NCBI RefSeq assembly: GCF_023712105.1
Contig: NZ_JAMLJI010000002.1
Span: 1 to 64,000, forward strand
From: Larsenimonas suaedae
Lineage (GTDB): Bacteria > Pseudomonadota > Gammaproteobacteria > Pseudomonadales > Halomonadaceae
Reading direction: 5' to 3'
DNA: 64,000 nt
In this document: piece by piece, positions 16,834-27,883 of the stretch
Layout of the letters: every line of letters starts with the position of its first letter
How positions within the stretch are numbered: position 1 is the stretch's first letter
Position numbers and translations under genes: made by a program
The notes under the pieces: generated by a model
What the model was told of the DNA's origin: nothing
Database searches by the model: none
The model's input: the letters and a program-made list of their open reading frames with translations, nothing else

Positions 16834-17257
16834 CGACGCCTCCTGCATCTTGTTGCGTGATAAGGGCATGAGGGACCTCACACCACGCCCAAGGAGGCTC
16901 GAACAGTCTTACATCTAAGAATACTTAACTTATAAAAGGGTAGACCACTCAGGGGAATGCCATTCAATAGCAACAAGATAAACTTAAGGGCGAGATATCC
17001 CCTCGCAACAGGCGATCAGGGCGTATGGCGACAAGCGCCCATGGAAGGCAACACATGAAGTGACAAGGGAAAAGTCAGACAGGCAACATCGACGCACGAC
17101 ACCAGGTCATCAAAGACCGGGGCGCAGGCGAGGGGAAAACACACGCAAAAATGTGACGTTCTCGTTGTTCCGGCATCGGATGCTGGTCACTGGAGAACAG
17201 AAAAGGCCAAAAGGATTAGGCTTGGATCGTCAAGAAAAGAGCGCATGTATGAATGCG
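16834..17257. other. 424-bp stretch without a recognised gene
   Basis: It separates the GH108-like gene from tRNA-Leu. The part next to 16834 (AT-rich, CTTATAAAAG near 16930) probably holds that gene's promoter. The rest shows no convincing coding frame: the one long plus frame runs straight through the tRNA. The tRNA terminator is at 17232-17257. Confidence 0.5.
17232..17257 (-). terminator. Probable terminator of tRNA-Leu
   Basis: Directly after the CCA end, the minus strand reads CGCAT-TCATAC-ATGCG followed by a T-rich tract. The stem is short, so the call is moderate. Confidence 0.45.
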
Positions 17258-17345
17258 TGGTACCGGAGGTCGGACTCGAACCGACACGGGGGATTAGCCC
17301 GGGGGATTTTGAATCCCCTGCGTCTACCAATTTCGCCACTCCGGC
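17258..17345 (-). tRNA. tRNA-Leu(CAA)
   Basis: An 88-nt cloverleaf: acceptor GCCGGAG/CTCCGGT, D-arm TGGCGAAATTGGTAGACGC, anticodon stem-loop GGGGA-TTCAAAA-TCCCC with anticodon CAA (reads UUG), a long class II variable arm typical of Leu, T-loop GGTTCGAGTCC, discriminator A and an encoded CCA. The anticodon complement is at 17309-17311. Confidence 0.97.
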
Positions 17346-17362
17346 ACGGAAGGACGAGGCGT

Positions 17363-17390
17363 ATTATACGGGCCATTGCGCGCACGTCAA
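17363..17390 (-). promoter_or_regulatory. Sigma-70 promoter of tRNA-Leu
   Basis: On the minus strand TTGACG, a 16-bp spacer and a perfect TATAAT, followed by a GC-rich discriminator and the tRNA 5' end 18 bp later. It is a strong stable-RNA promoter. Confidence 0.9.
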
Positions 17391-17454
17391 TGACTTCAAG
17401 CCACGCCTTGGGTATCATGGCGCCCTTTTCACAGACCAGTGCCTTCTTTGACTC

Positions 17455-19636
<2,182 letters not shown>

Positions 19637-19728
19637 GCGATGCCTCTGGCATCATCGCCTCGCGTCGGTGCCGACCACCGCCTCGAGGCGATCACCCGTT
19701 TCATTCAAGCCCTTCAAGAGGACTGTTC

Positions 19729-20067
19729 ATGCTGGACTTTCTGATCTCATCTGCTCAGGCAGCCGACGGCGCGGCCGGTGCCGGCGGCGCGGGCGCCATC
19801 GGCCAGATCGTAATGCTGGTCGGCTTCGTGCTGATTTTCTACTTCCTGCTGTGGCGTCCGCAGTCCAAGCGGGCCAAACAGCACAAGAAGCTGATTTCCG
19901 AACTTTCGACAGGCGATGAGGTCGTTATCGGCGGAGGCATGGTCGGTCGTGTCAACAAGGTGGGCGAAGAGTTCCTCACACTCGAGGTCTCTGATGGCGT
20001 TGAAGTCAACGTGCAGAAAAATGCCGTCGCCACCGTCCTTCCCAAAGGCACCCTCAAGTCTCTGTAA
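19729..20067 (+). CDS. yajC: Preprotein translocase subunit YajC
   Basis: Small inner-membrane partner of SecDF, 112 residues, with one membrane helix (IVMLVGFVLIFYFLLWRPQ) after a Gly/Ala-rich start, then the cytoplasmic KRAKQHKKLISELSTGDEVVIGGGMVGRV domain. AGAGGA lies six bases before the ATG. A hairpin with a T-run follows before secD, which may reduce SecD relative to YajC. Confidence 0.95.
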   Translation: MLDFLISSAQAADGAAGAGGAGAIGQIVMLVGFVLIFYFLLWRPQSKRAKQHKKLISELSTGDEVVIGGGMVGRVNKVGEEFLTLEVSDGVEVNVQKNAVATVLPKGTLKSL

Positions 20068-20073
20068 GCCTGA

Positions 20074-20099
20074 AGGGCCGGTCTCCCCGGCCCTCTTTT
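20074..20099 (+). terminator. Terminator-like hairpin between yajC and secD
   Basis: AGGGCCGG-TCTCC-CCGGCCCT followed by CTTTTG. It may act as a partial terminator inside the yajC-secD-secF unit; secD starts 30 bp later. Confidence 0.55.
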
Positions 20100-20128
20100 G
20101 ATTGTCAGCAACCCAGGACAGAGCCCCG

Positions 20129-21979
20129 ATGCTCAACCGTTACCCCATCTGGAAGTACCTGATCGTTCTTGTCGTGATCGTCGTGGGCGTTCTCTACGCA
20201 CTGCCCAACCTCTATCCCGAAGACCCGGCCATACAGATCAGTGGCGACCGCGGCGTCAAATCGATCAGCCAGCAGCAGATCACTCAAGCCACCGATGCCC
20301 TTGATCAGGCTGGCATCGACGTCAAGGCCACCGAACTCACGCAAGGCAGCGCACTGATTCGACTCGATCACGCCGATGATCAGCTGCGCGCGCGTACCAT
20401 CATCAACCAGACCCTCGGACAGGGCTTCGTGGTTGCGCTGAACCTGGCCGAGGCAACCCCGGACTGGCTGCGCGCCATCGGGGCCAAGCCAATGAAGCTC
20501 GGGCTCGACCTTCGCGGCGGCGTGCACTTCCTGCTGGAAGTCGACATGGACGCAGCCGTCAAGCAGCGACTCAACGTCAACGCCAGCGCCATGCGTGAAA
20601 CGCTTCGCGATGAGCGCATTCGCTACCGCGGCAATGAGGTCAATGACCGCGCCATTGTGTTCAGCTTCCTCGATGAAAATGAGCTCGAAAAGGCCCAGAG
20701 CGAGTTGAGCACCCAGTATAACCAGTTCGATTTCACCACCCGTGAACAGGGTCGCGAGCGTCAGCTCGTCATGACACTGACAGATCAGGCGGTTACCGAC
20801 ATTCAGGATTACGCGGTCAAACAGAACCTGACCACGATCCGAAACCGCGTCAACGAACTTGGGGTTTCCGAACCGCTGGTGCAGCGCCAGGGGCCAAGCC
20901 GCATCGTGGTCGAGCTTCCAGGCGTTCAGGACACCGCCGCCGCCAAGCGCGTTGTCGGCGCGACAGCCAACCTCGAATTCCGGCTTGAAGCCTCCAATAA
21001 CAGCGGCGCCGATCAGACCGAGACCTTTGGGTTTCGAAACGACCCTGCACGCAAGGCAGCGCTCCAACGCGACGTGATCATTACCGGTGACAGCGTCTCG
21101 AGCGCAAGCCAGAGCTTCGATCAAAACGGTCAGCCTCAGGTCAACATCAACCTGGACGGTCCCGGCGGCTCCAAGATGAACCGTGCGACACGGGCCAACA
21201 TCGGGCGCAACATGGCGGTGCTTTACATCGAGCACAAGAGCCGCACCCGTACGGTGATGCAGGATGGCAAGGAAGTCGAAAAGCGCATCCCCTACACCGA
21301 AAAAGGCATCATCAGCCTGGCGACCATCCAGAGCGCACTGGGTAACCGATTCCGCATTACCGGGCTCGATTCACCCACGGAAGCCTCGGAACTTGCGCTA
21401 CTGCTGCGCTCGGGGTCGCTGGCCGCACCGATCTACTTCGCTCAGGAACGCACCATCGGGCCAAGCCTTGGCCAGCAGAACATCGACCGCGGCGTTCTAT
21501 CGGTTCAAATCGGTCTGGTGCTTGTGGTGCTGTTCATGCTGCTGCGCTACAAGGCGTTCGGCCTGATCGCCAACGCCTCGCTCACCATCAACCTCGCGCT
21601 TTTGATCGCGGCGATGTCGATGCTGGGCGCCACACTAACGCTTCCAGGCATTGCCGGTATCGTACTGACACTCGGGATGGCGGTGGACGCCAATGTCTTG
21701 ATCTATGAGCGCATCAGAGAGGAAATCAGGCGCGGCCTCAGCCCGCACCAGGCCATTCATACGGGCTATGAACGTGCCTTCACCTCGATTCTGGACGCCA
21801 ATATCACGACCCTTCTGGTGGCCCTGATTCTGTTCTCGATCGGCACCGGGCCGGTCAAGGGCTTCGCCGTCACGCTGTCGCTCGGCATCCTGACGTCGAT
21901 GTTCACAGGCCTGATGGTCAGTCGCGCCATTACCAATCTCACGATCGGCGGAAAAGCGCTGAAGAAACTCTGGATCTAA
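20129..21979 (+). CDS. secD: Protein translocase subunit SecD
   Basis: Proton-driven accessory subunit that helps pull exported proteins through SecYEG. 616 residues (E. coli 615). Membrane helix 1 (YLIVLVVIVVGVLYALPNLYP), a large periplasmic P1 domain including LGLDLRGGVHFLLEVDM and RQGPSRIVVELPGVQD, then five more helices in the C-terminal 180 residues with GMAVDANVLIYERIREE, which carries conserved proton-path acidic residues. The ATG at 20129 begins the family-like MLNRYPIWKYL. An upstream TTG at 20102 would add nine atypical residues. secF follows after 10 bp. Confidence 0.97.
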   Translation: MLNRYPIWKYLIVLVVIVVGVLYALPNLYPEDPAIQISGDRGVKSISQQQITQATDALDQAGIDVKATELTQGSALIRLDHADDQLRARTIINQTLGQGFVVALNLAEATPDWLRAIGAKPMKLGLDLRGGVHFLLEVDMDAAVKQRLNVNASAMRETLRDERIRYRGNEVNDRAIVFSFLDENELEKAQSELSTQYNQFDFTTREQGRERQLVMTLTDQAVTDIQDYAVKQNLTTIRNRVNELGVSEPLVQRQGPSRIVVELPGVQDTAAAKRVVGATANLEFRLEASNNSGADQTETFGFRNDPARKAALQRDVIITGDSVSSASQSFDQNGQPQVNINLDGPGGSKMNRATRANIGRNMAVLYIEHKSRTRTVMQDGKEVEKRIPYTEKGIISLATIQSALGNRFRITGLDSPTEASELALLLRSGSLAAPIYFAQERTIGPSLGQQNIDRGVLSVQIGLVLVVLFMLLRYKAFGLIANASLTINLALLIAAMSMLGATLTLPGIAGIVLTLGMAVDANVLIYERIREEIRRGLSPHQAIHTGYERAFTSILDANITTLLVALILFSIGTGPVKGFAVTLSLGILTSMFTGLMVSRAITNLTIGGKALKKLWI

Positions 21980-21989
21980 GGGGCCGATC

Positions 21990-22895
21990 ATGACCAATTT
22001 TGACTTCATGAGTAAAAAGACGGCAGCGTTTGTCGTCTCTATCGTGTTGACGCTTGCAGCCATTGGCGCGCTCGCGATCCAAAACCTCAACCTGGGGCTG
22101 GATTTTACCGGCGGCACGCTGGTGGAAGTTCAGTACGAGAACGCACCCGAACTCGACGATGTTCGTCAGCAGCTTTCCGAGGCTGGCTATCGCGACTTCT
22201 CCGTACAGACCTTCGGGGAAGCCAACGATATTCTGGTTCGACTGCAACAGCAGTTCGATCAAAGCGTGGGCGAAAGCGTAACCAACGCCCTTTCGAGTCA
22301 AACAAGCTCGGTGCAGCTGGTACGCGCTGAATTCGTCGGCGCCCAGGTCGGCGACCAGCTTCGCGATCAGAGCGGACTCGGCATGCTGATCGCACTCGGC
22401 GTGGTGGCGCTTTATGTCGCAATTCGCTTTCAGTACAAGTTTGCGCTTGGCGCCCTGCTCTCACTCGGTCACGACGTCATCATCCTGCTTGGTATCTTCG
22501 CGTTCTTTCAGATCGACTTCGATCTGACCGTGTTGGCCGCCGTGCTTGCCGTGATCGGGTACTCGCTCAACGACACCATCATCGTCTATGACCGCATACG
22601 AGAAAACATCCGCAAGTCTCAGACAAACGACCTTGCCAAGATTTTCAACGACGCGATCAATCAGACGCTTGCGCGAACGCTGTCCACCTCGGGGACCACG
22701 CTGCTGGTGCTCCTGGCGCTGTACTTCCTTGGCGGGGACATGATCCACAACTTCTCGCTGGCGCTGATCATCGGGGTCGTTCTGGGGACGTTCTCATCGG
22801 TCTATGTCGCCTCGGCGCTGCTGCTGGTGGTCAAGCTCAAGCGCGAGGACCTCATTCCGACCAAGAAAGAGGAAGTCGAGGACGAGCTGCCCTAA
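21990..22895 (+). CDS. secF: Protein translocase subunit SecF
   Basis: Partner of SecD in the inner membrane. 301 residues with six helices: helix 1 near residue 12, periplasmic FTGGTLVEVQYE segment, and the signature IGYSLNDTIIVYDRIRENIR in the membrane core. It lies 10 bp after secD with AGGGG near the ATG. The transcript is closed by a strong shared terminator at 22969. Confidence 0.97.
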   Translation: MTNFDFMSKKTAAFVVSIVLTLAAIGALAIQNLNLGLDFTGGTLVEVQYENAPELDDVRQQLSEAGYRDFSVQTFGEANDILVRLQQQFDQSVGESVTNALSSQTSSVQLVRAEFVGAQVGDQLRDQSGLGMLIALGVVALYVAIRFQYKFALGALLSLGHDVIILLGIFAFFQIDFDLTVLAAVLAVIGYSLNDTIIVYDRIRENIRKSQTNDLAKIFNDAINQTLARTLSTSGTTLLVLLALYFLGGDMIHNFSLALIIGVVLGTFSSVYVASALLLVVKLKREDLIPTKKEEVEDELP

Positions 22896-22916
22896 CCTCC
22901 AACCGCCTGGTTGAGC

Positions 22917-22938
22917 GGCCCTGCATCGATGCAGGGCC
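22917..22938. repeat. Perfect 22-bp palindrome after secF
   Basis: GGCCCTGCATC joined directly to its reverse complement GATGCAGGGCC. It lacks a T-run, so it is not itself a classic terminator; a real one lies 30 bp on. Confidence 0.6.
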
Positions 22939-22968
22939 TAAACATCGACACAGGGAAATGCAGGACAT

Positions 22969-23002
22969 AAAAAAAGCCCGGTTAAAGAACCGGGCTTTTT
23001 TT
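22969..23002. terminator. Bidirectional terminator between secF and suhB
   Basis: A-run, AAGCCCGGTT-AAAG-AACCGGGCTT, T-run. It serves the convergent secF and suhB transcripts. Confidence 0.92.
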
Positions 23003-23036
23003 GTAGGTGCCGACGCAAGCGCACCAGACCAGGTGA

Positions 23037-23840
23037 TCAGGCGTTGACCAGGCTCGGCTTCACCAGTTTCACCAGCTGCTTGTAGAGTCGCGGATTGGCA
23101 GCCATCAACGCACCGTCGGGTTCGACCTGCGGCTGCCCGCTCGGCGTACCGATCAGCGCACCGGCCTCTTTCAGCATCAGCTGGGCGATGGCCAGATCCT
23201 GCTCTTCAATACCGAACACGAAGGCTGCATCGACGCGCCCCGAGGCGAGCTCAGCAAGTTCGAGCACCGGACAACCCAGTGTTCGAACCACGCTTGACTG
23301 CACACCGATGCGCTGCAGCACGCTCAGGTAATCCGGGAAATAGCGCGAGCGCACATGCATCTCGGGCACGCCCATGGCGAGGCGAACTTCGTCTTCGGTG
23401 ATGTGACCACTGACACGCATTCGCTTATCGTTGTAATGCGCGCCGCGCCCACGACTGGCGAGGTACTCATCATCAGTGAACGGGCTCAGCACAACGGCGT
23501 GCTCGGCACGGCCCTTGAACATGCACACCAGCGACAGGGCACAGCCGTTGGCATTGATGGCGAGGTTCTGGTAGCCGTGAAACAGCTCGATTTTCCAGTG
23601 GTAATCCGCGCCTTCGCCACTGCCTTCCTTGAAGGGCAGGTAACGGCCGCTGATGCCGTGAAGCGGGTAGCCCTTGGCAAACTGCCGCGCGATGTTTTCC
23701 TCGATATAACGCGCGGTGTCGACCAAGAGCGCGTCCTGAGATTGGGTTTCTCGAGCGATGTCCAGACGATCACGGACTCGATTGAGCTGTTCGGAGGCGC
23801 CGCGTAGAGCACGCAGCGCAAATTGGACCATAGGATGCAT
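23037..23840 (-). CDS. suhB: SuhB homologue (inositol monophosphatase fold) with degenerate active site
   Basis: 267 residues starting MHPM as in E. coli SuhB, with the family fold markers RGRGAHYNDKRMRVSG, VRTLGCPVLELAELASGRVDAAF and GALMAANPRLYKQL. The metal-binding motif DPLDGTTNF is replaced by ELFHGYQNL (residues 85-93) and the EES glutamate region by RYLPFKEGSG. Of the catalytic acids only the late Asp (EEQDLAIA) remains, so phosphatase activity is doubtful. E. coli SuhB also acts in the Nus antitermination complex on rRNA operons without needing catalysis, which could explain retention. Position next to trmJ-cysE-iscR supports orthology. The long upstream frame to 23969 is not used. 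Confidence 0.82.
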   Translation of the reverse strand: MHPMVQFALRALRGASEQLNRVRDRLDIARETQSQDALLVDTARYIEENIARQFAKGYPLHGISGRYLPFKEGSGEGADYHWKIELFHGYQNLAINANGCALSLVCMFKGRAEHAVVLSPFTDDEYLASRGRGAHYNDKRMRVSGHITEDEVRLAMGVPEMHVRSRYFPDYLSVLQRIGVQSSVVRTLGCPVLELAELASGRVDAAFVFGIEEQDLAIAQLMLKEAGALIGTPSGQPQVEPDGALMAANPRLYKQLVKLVKPSLVNA

Positions 23841-23990
23841 GATCGGGCCTTGAGCGGTGAAAATGGGGCTGTTAAAGAACCGCGCGATGATATCAAAAAA
23901 CGCGGCGCGCTGCGAGGCCGTCGCACCGCATATCCGGCTCGACGTGCTAGGATAGCGCGCTTGTCGCATTTAAGAGAGTAGCCTTTCCTC

Positions 23991-24809
23991 ATGCTTGACC
24001 GCATACGCATCGTGTTAATCGGCACCGGCCATCCGGGCAACTGTGGCGCGACGGCCCGGGCCATGAAAACCATGGGCCTTGACCACCTCGCGTTCGTCAC
24101 CCCCCGCTGTGACCCGTTCGATGAAGAAGCTCAGGCGCGCGCCTCGGGCGCGGAAGATATTTTAAATAGCGCTCGGATGTTCGAAAGCCTCGATCAGGCC
24201 GTCCAAGACTGCACCCTGGTGGTCGGTTGCAGCGCCCGCTCACGCACCCTGCCCTGGCCGATGATCTCACCGCGGGAGCTTTCCCGGCGCCTGCCGAGTG
24301 AGCTCAAAGGCCGGGGAGACGCCCCCGGCAAGGTCGCCATCGTGTTTGGACGCGAAGACTCAGGGCTCAGCAACGATGAGCTGCAGCGCTGTAATCAGCA
24401 TGTGCACATCCAGGCCAACCCCGGTTATAGCTCACTCAATCTGGCGGCCGCGGTTCAAGTTCTTTGCTATGAGTGCCGCCAGGGTTGGCTTGAGGCCGAA
24501 AGTGACCCAGGCAACGTCGCCCTCGACGAGACCGCGCTGGAAAAAGCGAAAGGGTCAGAGACCGCGCACGAGAAAATGCCCTTCGGCGTAACGTGGGACC
24601 ATCCGCTGGCGAGCCACGACGACCTCGAACGCTTTTTCACGCACCTGGAAACCAGCCTGACTCGCTCCGGCTTCCACCGACCCGATAACCCACGCCAGCT
24701 CATGGCCCGGCTGCGCCGACTTTATCTACGGGCGCGACTCGACACGGTCGAGGTCAATATCCTTCGGGGCATGCTGACCGAATTCGACAAGCACACGCCT
24801 AACGACTAA
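23991..24809 (+). CDS. trmJ: tRNA (cytidine/uridine-32-2'-O)-methyltransferase TrmJ
   Basis: SPOUT-class enzyme that 2'-O-methylates position 32 of tRNA using S-adenosylmethionine. 272 residues. Family markers are [21 protein letters not shown] at the start, [14 protein letters not shown] (knot motif) and [16 protein letters not shown]. Followed after 14 bp by cysE in the same direction. It is divergent from suhB with 150 bp between, where both promoters must lie. The Shine-Dalgarno sequence is weak. Confidence 0.95.
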   Translation: MLDRIRIVLIGTGHPGNCGATARAMKTMGLDHLAFVTPRCDPFDEEAQARASGAEDILNSARMFESLDQAVQDCTLVVGCSARSRTLPWPMISPRELSRRLPSELKGRGDAPGKVAIVFGREDSGLSNDELQRCNQHVHIQANPGYSSLNLAAAVQVLCYECRQGWLEAESDPGNVALDETALEKAKGSETAHEKMPFGVTWDHPLASHDDLERFFTHLETSLTRSGFHRPDNPRQLMARLRRLYLRARLDTVEVNILRGMLTEFDKHTPND

Positions 24810-24823
24810 GCCGAGAGCAAGCC

Positions 24824-25681
24824 ATGCTTGAGTTGATTAAAGAAGACATTCGAAGCGTATTTGACCGCGACCCGGCCGCACGCACCACCTTCGAGGTACT
24901 GACCACCTACCCCGGTCTGCACGCTGTCATGGCGCACCGCATCTCGCACCGGCTCTGGACGCGCAATCTCAAATGGCTGGCCCGATTCAATTCGACGCTG
25001 GCCCGCTGGTTGACCGGCATCGAGATTCACCCCGGCGCCCGAATCGGTCGGCGGTTTTTCATCGACCACGGCATGGGCGTTGTGATCGGTGAAACCGCCG
25101 AAGTCGGCGATGACGTCACGCTCTATCATGGCGTCACTCTTGGCGGCACAACCTGGAACAAGGGCAAACGCCATCCCACACTCGGTAATGGCGTCATCGT
25201 GGGCGCAGGCGCCAAGATTCTTGGCCCGATTACCCTCGGCGATCAGGCGCGTGTCGGCTCGAATGCGGTCATCACCAAGGATGTGCCCGAAGGTGCAACC
25301 GCGGTCGGCATCCCGGGCAAGGTCGTGAAGCAACGCAAGGACGCGTCAAACGACGCGGCGAGCGACCGCCCCGAGCGTGCGGCCATGCGTGACAAGCTCG
25401 GCTTCGATGCCTACGGCATGGGCGAGGAGATGCCCGATCCCATGGCGCGCTCACTGCACGCCGTACTCGACCATATTCAAAGCGTCGACGACCGGATCGA
25501 CCGCATGTGTCTTGCGCTTCGAAAGATCGATGACACCTTTCGAACGCACGACCTGCCCTCGCTTGATCGCGACGACTTCATCGCCGCGCTCGATGAACTC
25601 GATTACCCCTGTTCACCGCGCCACGATTCAGCGGATAAACGCGACGCGACAGACGGCCACGATACGCCGCCCCGAAAATAG
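24824..25681 (+). CDS. cysE: Serine O-acetyltransferase CysE
   Basis: Makes O-acetylserine from serine and acetyl-CoA, the committed step of cysteine synthesis. 285 residues. It has an N-terminal helical region (to about 60), then left-handed beta-helix hexapeptide repeats with the active-site histidines in [18 protein letters not shown] and YHGVTLGGT, then a variable polar C-terminal tail. Its position just before iscR links cysteine supply to IscS, which consumes cysteine sulfur. The stop codon lies inside the IscR-type operator of the next gene. Confidence 0.95.
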   Translation: MLELIKEDIRSVFDRDPAARTTFEVLTTYPGLHAVMAHRISHRLWTRNLKWLARFNSTLARWLTGIEIHPGARIGRRFFIDHGMGVVIGETAEVGDDVTLYHGVTLGGTTWNKGKRHPTLGNGVIVGAGAKILGPITLGDQARVGSNAVITKDVPEGATAVGIPGKVVKQRKDASNDAASDRPERAAMRDKLGFDAYGMGEEMPDPMARSLHAVLDHIQSVDDRIDRMCLALRKIDDTFRTHDLPSLDRDDFIAALDELDYPCSPRHDSADKRDATDGHDTPPRK

Positions 25682-25702
25682 TTGATTATTTCACTCAGGT
25701 TT
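25678..25702 (+). promoter_or_regulatory. Type 1 IscR operator upstream of iscR
   Basis: The 25-mer beginning ATAGTTGATTATTTCACTCA matches the type 1 IscR consensus ATASYYGACTRWWWYAGTCRRSTAT at 22 of 25 positions by eye. It overlaps the cysE stop codon and the -35 of the iscR promoter, as expected for autorepression by [2Fe-2S]-IscR. Confidence 0.75.
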
Positions 25703-25710
25703 TCGAAAAT
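25682..25710 (+). promoter_or_regulatory. Likely iscR promoter
   Basis: TTGATT, 17-bp spacer, GAAAAT (four of six -10 bases). It lies within and just after the IscR operator, 37 bp from the iscR start. Confidence 0.55.
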
Positions 25711-25746
25711 ACGTACAGCTTGTAGGGTCTTTGAACAGGAATCATC

Positions 25747-26232
25747 ATGCGCCTCACGACCAAGGGTCGATACGCCGTCACCGCGATGCTCGATCTGGCC
25801 ATTCGTCAGCCGGAAGGGCCGTTGAGCCTGGCCGACATCTCAAAGCGCCAGGAGATATCGCTGTCCTATCTGGAGCAGCTGTTTGCCAAGCTGCGCCGCC
25901 AGAACCTGGTCAAGAGCGTGCGTGGCCCCGGTGGAGGCTATCTTCTGAACAAGGACGCCGATGACATCGCCGTATCGGCCATTATCGATGCGGTCAATGA
26001 ATCGATCGATGCGACCCGATGCCAACGCGCAGGGGATTGCACGCACGGTGAGACCTGTCTGACCCACCACCTGTGGTGCGATCTTTCCGATGCGATTCAT
26101 GATTTTCTGAGCGGCATCACGCTCGGCGAGCTGTTGAGACGCCGTGAGGTGCAGGCCATCGCTCAACGACAGACACAAAGGGCCGATGAAGAGCCTCAAC
26201 CTTTAACGCTTCCCCACGCCACCGGTCACTGA
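25747..26232 (+). CDS. iscR: Fe-S cluster regulator IscR
   Basis: Rrf2-family winged-helix repressor/activator, 161 residues, that senses Fe-S status through a [2Fe-2S] cluster. The ligands Cys92, Cys98, Cys104 and His107 ([20 protein letters not shown]) sit at exactly the E. coli numbering. The DNA-binding domain is [18 protein letters not shown]...[14 protein letters not shown]. The C-terminal tail after residue 135 is family-variable. It heads the iscR-iscS-iscA unit and has its own operator. Confidence 0.96.
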   Translation: MRLTTKGRYAVTAMLDLAIRQPEGPLSLADISKRQEISLSYLEQLFAKLRRQNLVKSVRGPGGGYLLNKDADDIAVSAIIDAVNESIDATRCQRAGDCTHGETCLTHHLWCDLSDAIHDFLSGITLGELLRRREVQAIAQRQTQRADEEPQPLTLPHATGH

Positions 26233-26241
26233 AGGGTTCTC

Positions 26242-27387
26242 ATGAACGCGTCTCTCATCTATCTGGATAACGCGGCAACGACACCGGTCGACCCGCGCGT
26301 CGCTCGCCTGATGGCCGACTACCTGACCGAGGACGGCACCTTCGCCAACCCGGCATCACGCAGTCACATGGCTGGCTGGCTGGCCGAGCAGGCCGTCGAA
26401 GGGGCTCGGCGCCAGGTGGCCGACACCGTTGGTGCCGACCCACGTGAAATCGTCTGGACCTCGGGCGCCACCGAGGCCGACAACCTCGCCCTGATCGGGT
26501 ACATGAGAGCTCATCGCGACCGCGGTCATCACTTGGTCACCTCGACCATCGAACACAAGGCCGTGATCGATACGGCCATCGCACTCGAGGCGGAAGGATT
26601 CGAGGTCAGCTGGGTCAAGCCGGACAGCCAGGGCCGGATCACACCGGATGCCATCAAAAGTGCGCTTCGAAGCGATACAACGCTTGTGTCGGTGATGGCG
26701 GTCAACAATGAGCTTGGCACCGAAAACGACCTGCAAGCCATTGGCCGGGTCGTGCATACCCATGGCGCCGCCTTTCACGTCGATGCCGCGCAGGCCGTCG
26801 GCAAGATTCCGCTCGATCTTCAGCATCTACCGGTGGATTTGATGTCGCTGTCGGCGCACAAGGCCTATGGCCCGAAAGGCGTTGGCGCCCTCTTCGTGCG
26901 CCGAGGCCTTCAAATCGCCCCGCTGATTCACGGCGGCGGACATGAGCGAGGCATGCGCTCGGGCACGCTTCCGACCCATCAGATCGTCGGCATGGGCGAG
27001 GCCTTCCGACTGGTGCTCGAGGATCACGCAAAGGACAAGGACCGCCTGCACATTCTCAACAGCCGGTTTCGAGACGGCGTGGTCGCCCTCGAAGGCGTCC
27101 ACATCCATTCGCCGCTGATGGGCAGCGTGCCCAACATCGTCAACGTCGGATTTGACGGCGTCGAAGGTGAGTCCTTGATCATGGCCCTGCGCAAACTGGC
27201 AATTTCCACAGGCTCTGCCTGTAATTCAGCAAGCGTCGACCCGTCCTACGTTCTGACGGAAATCGGCGTTCCCAGAGAGGAGGCGCTGGCCTCGATTCGT
27301 TTCAGCTTCGGGCGATTTACCCGCGATGACGACATCGACCTCGCCCTTGCCGAACTCAAGCACGCTTTGACAACATTGCGCGCATAA
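26242..27387 (+). CDS. iscS: Cysteine desulfurase IscS, lacking the usual C-terminal tail
   Basis: Pyridoxal-phosphate enzyme that takes sulfur from cysteine for Fe-S clusters and tRNA thiolation. 381 residues versus 404 in E. coli. PLP Lys207 is in [12 protein letters not shown] and the persulfide Cys327 in [15 protein letters not shown], each within one residue of the E. coli numbering. The protein stops at HALTTLRA, so the final 20-odd residues ending in ...EWAHH in E. coli, needed for IscU binding, are absent. No iscU gene follows. GAAGGG lies five bases before the ATG. Confidence 0.93.
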   Translation: MNASLIYLDNAATTPVDPRVARLMADYLTEDGTFANPASRSHMAGWLAEQAVEGARRQVADTVGADPREIVWTSGATEADNLALIGYMRAHRDRGHHLVTSTIEHKAVIDTAIALEAEGFEVSWVKPDSQGRITPDAIKSALRSDTTLVSVMAVNNELGTENDLQAIGRVVHTHGAAFHVDAAQAVGKIPLDLQHLPVDLMSLSAHKAYGPKGVGALFVRRGLQIAPLIHGGGHERGMRSGTLPTHQIVGMGEAFRLVLEDHAKDKDRLHILNSRFRDGVVALEGVHIHSPLMGSVPNIVNVGFDGVEGESLIMALRKLAISTGSACNSASVDPSYVLTEIGVPREEALASIRFSFGRFTRDDDIDLALAELKHALTTLRA

Positions 27388-27428
27388 TCAGACCCAGATG
27401 TTCAAGATTTCACCGGGAGGTGAGAACA

Positions 27429-27755
27429 ATGCCCCGGATAGGTATCACACCGGCCGCTGCCGACCAGATCAAAACCGTTCTTTCCGAGCGTGGCGAAGGC
27501 CTCGGCCTTCGAGTTACCGTTAAACCGAGCGGATGTTCAGGCTACAGCTACGTACTGGATTTCGCCGACGCCGTGACCGACGACGACAACGTGTTCGAAG
27601 AGCACGACGTCAAGGTCATCGTGGACAACGAGGCGCTTGGTGTGCTCGATGGCACCGAAGTGGACTACGTCAAGGAAGGGTTGAACCGCTTTTTCAAGTT
27701 CAACAATCCAAACGTTAAAGATGAGTGCGGCTGCGGCGAAAGCTTCAGCGTTTAA
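27429..27755 (+). CDS. iscA: A-type iron-sulfur carrier protein (IscA)
   Basis: HesB/IscA carrier of Fe or Fe-S clusters, 108 residues. The three ligand cysteines are Cys36 (SGCSGYSY), Cys100 and Cys102 (ECGCGESF), matching E. coli IscA C35/C99/C101 closely. The ATG at 27429 has GGGAGG eight bases upstream; a GTG at 27420 sits against that site and is unlikely. In E. coli iscA is followed by hscB, hscA and fdx; here ndk follows after 128 bp. Confidence 0.92.
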   Translation: MPRIGITPAAADQIKTVLSERGEGLGLRVTVKPSGCSGYSYVLDFADAVTDDDNVFEEHDVKVIVDNEALGVLDGTEVDYVKEGLNRFFKFNNPNVKDECGCGESFSV

Positions 27756-27883
27756 TCGCGCAACCGGTCGTGCATGGCTGCGGTCTAGCCGCTATAATGC
27801 CGCGCTTTGCGACGACCTCGCGCTTGCAACACAGAACGCCATACGGGCGTGTCTGTCATTTCAGTTATCCAAAGGAGTTACCC

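Noticed and set aside
20105-21235. 376-codon minus-strand frame over secD
   Set aside because: Antisense shadow of secD with no recognisable domain.
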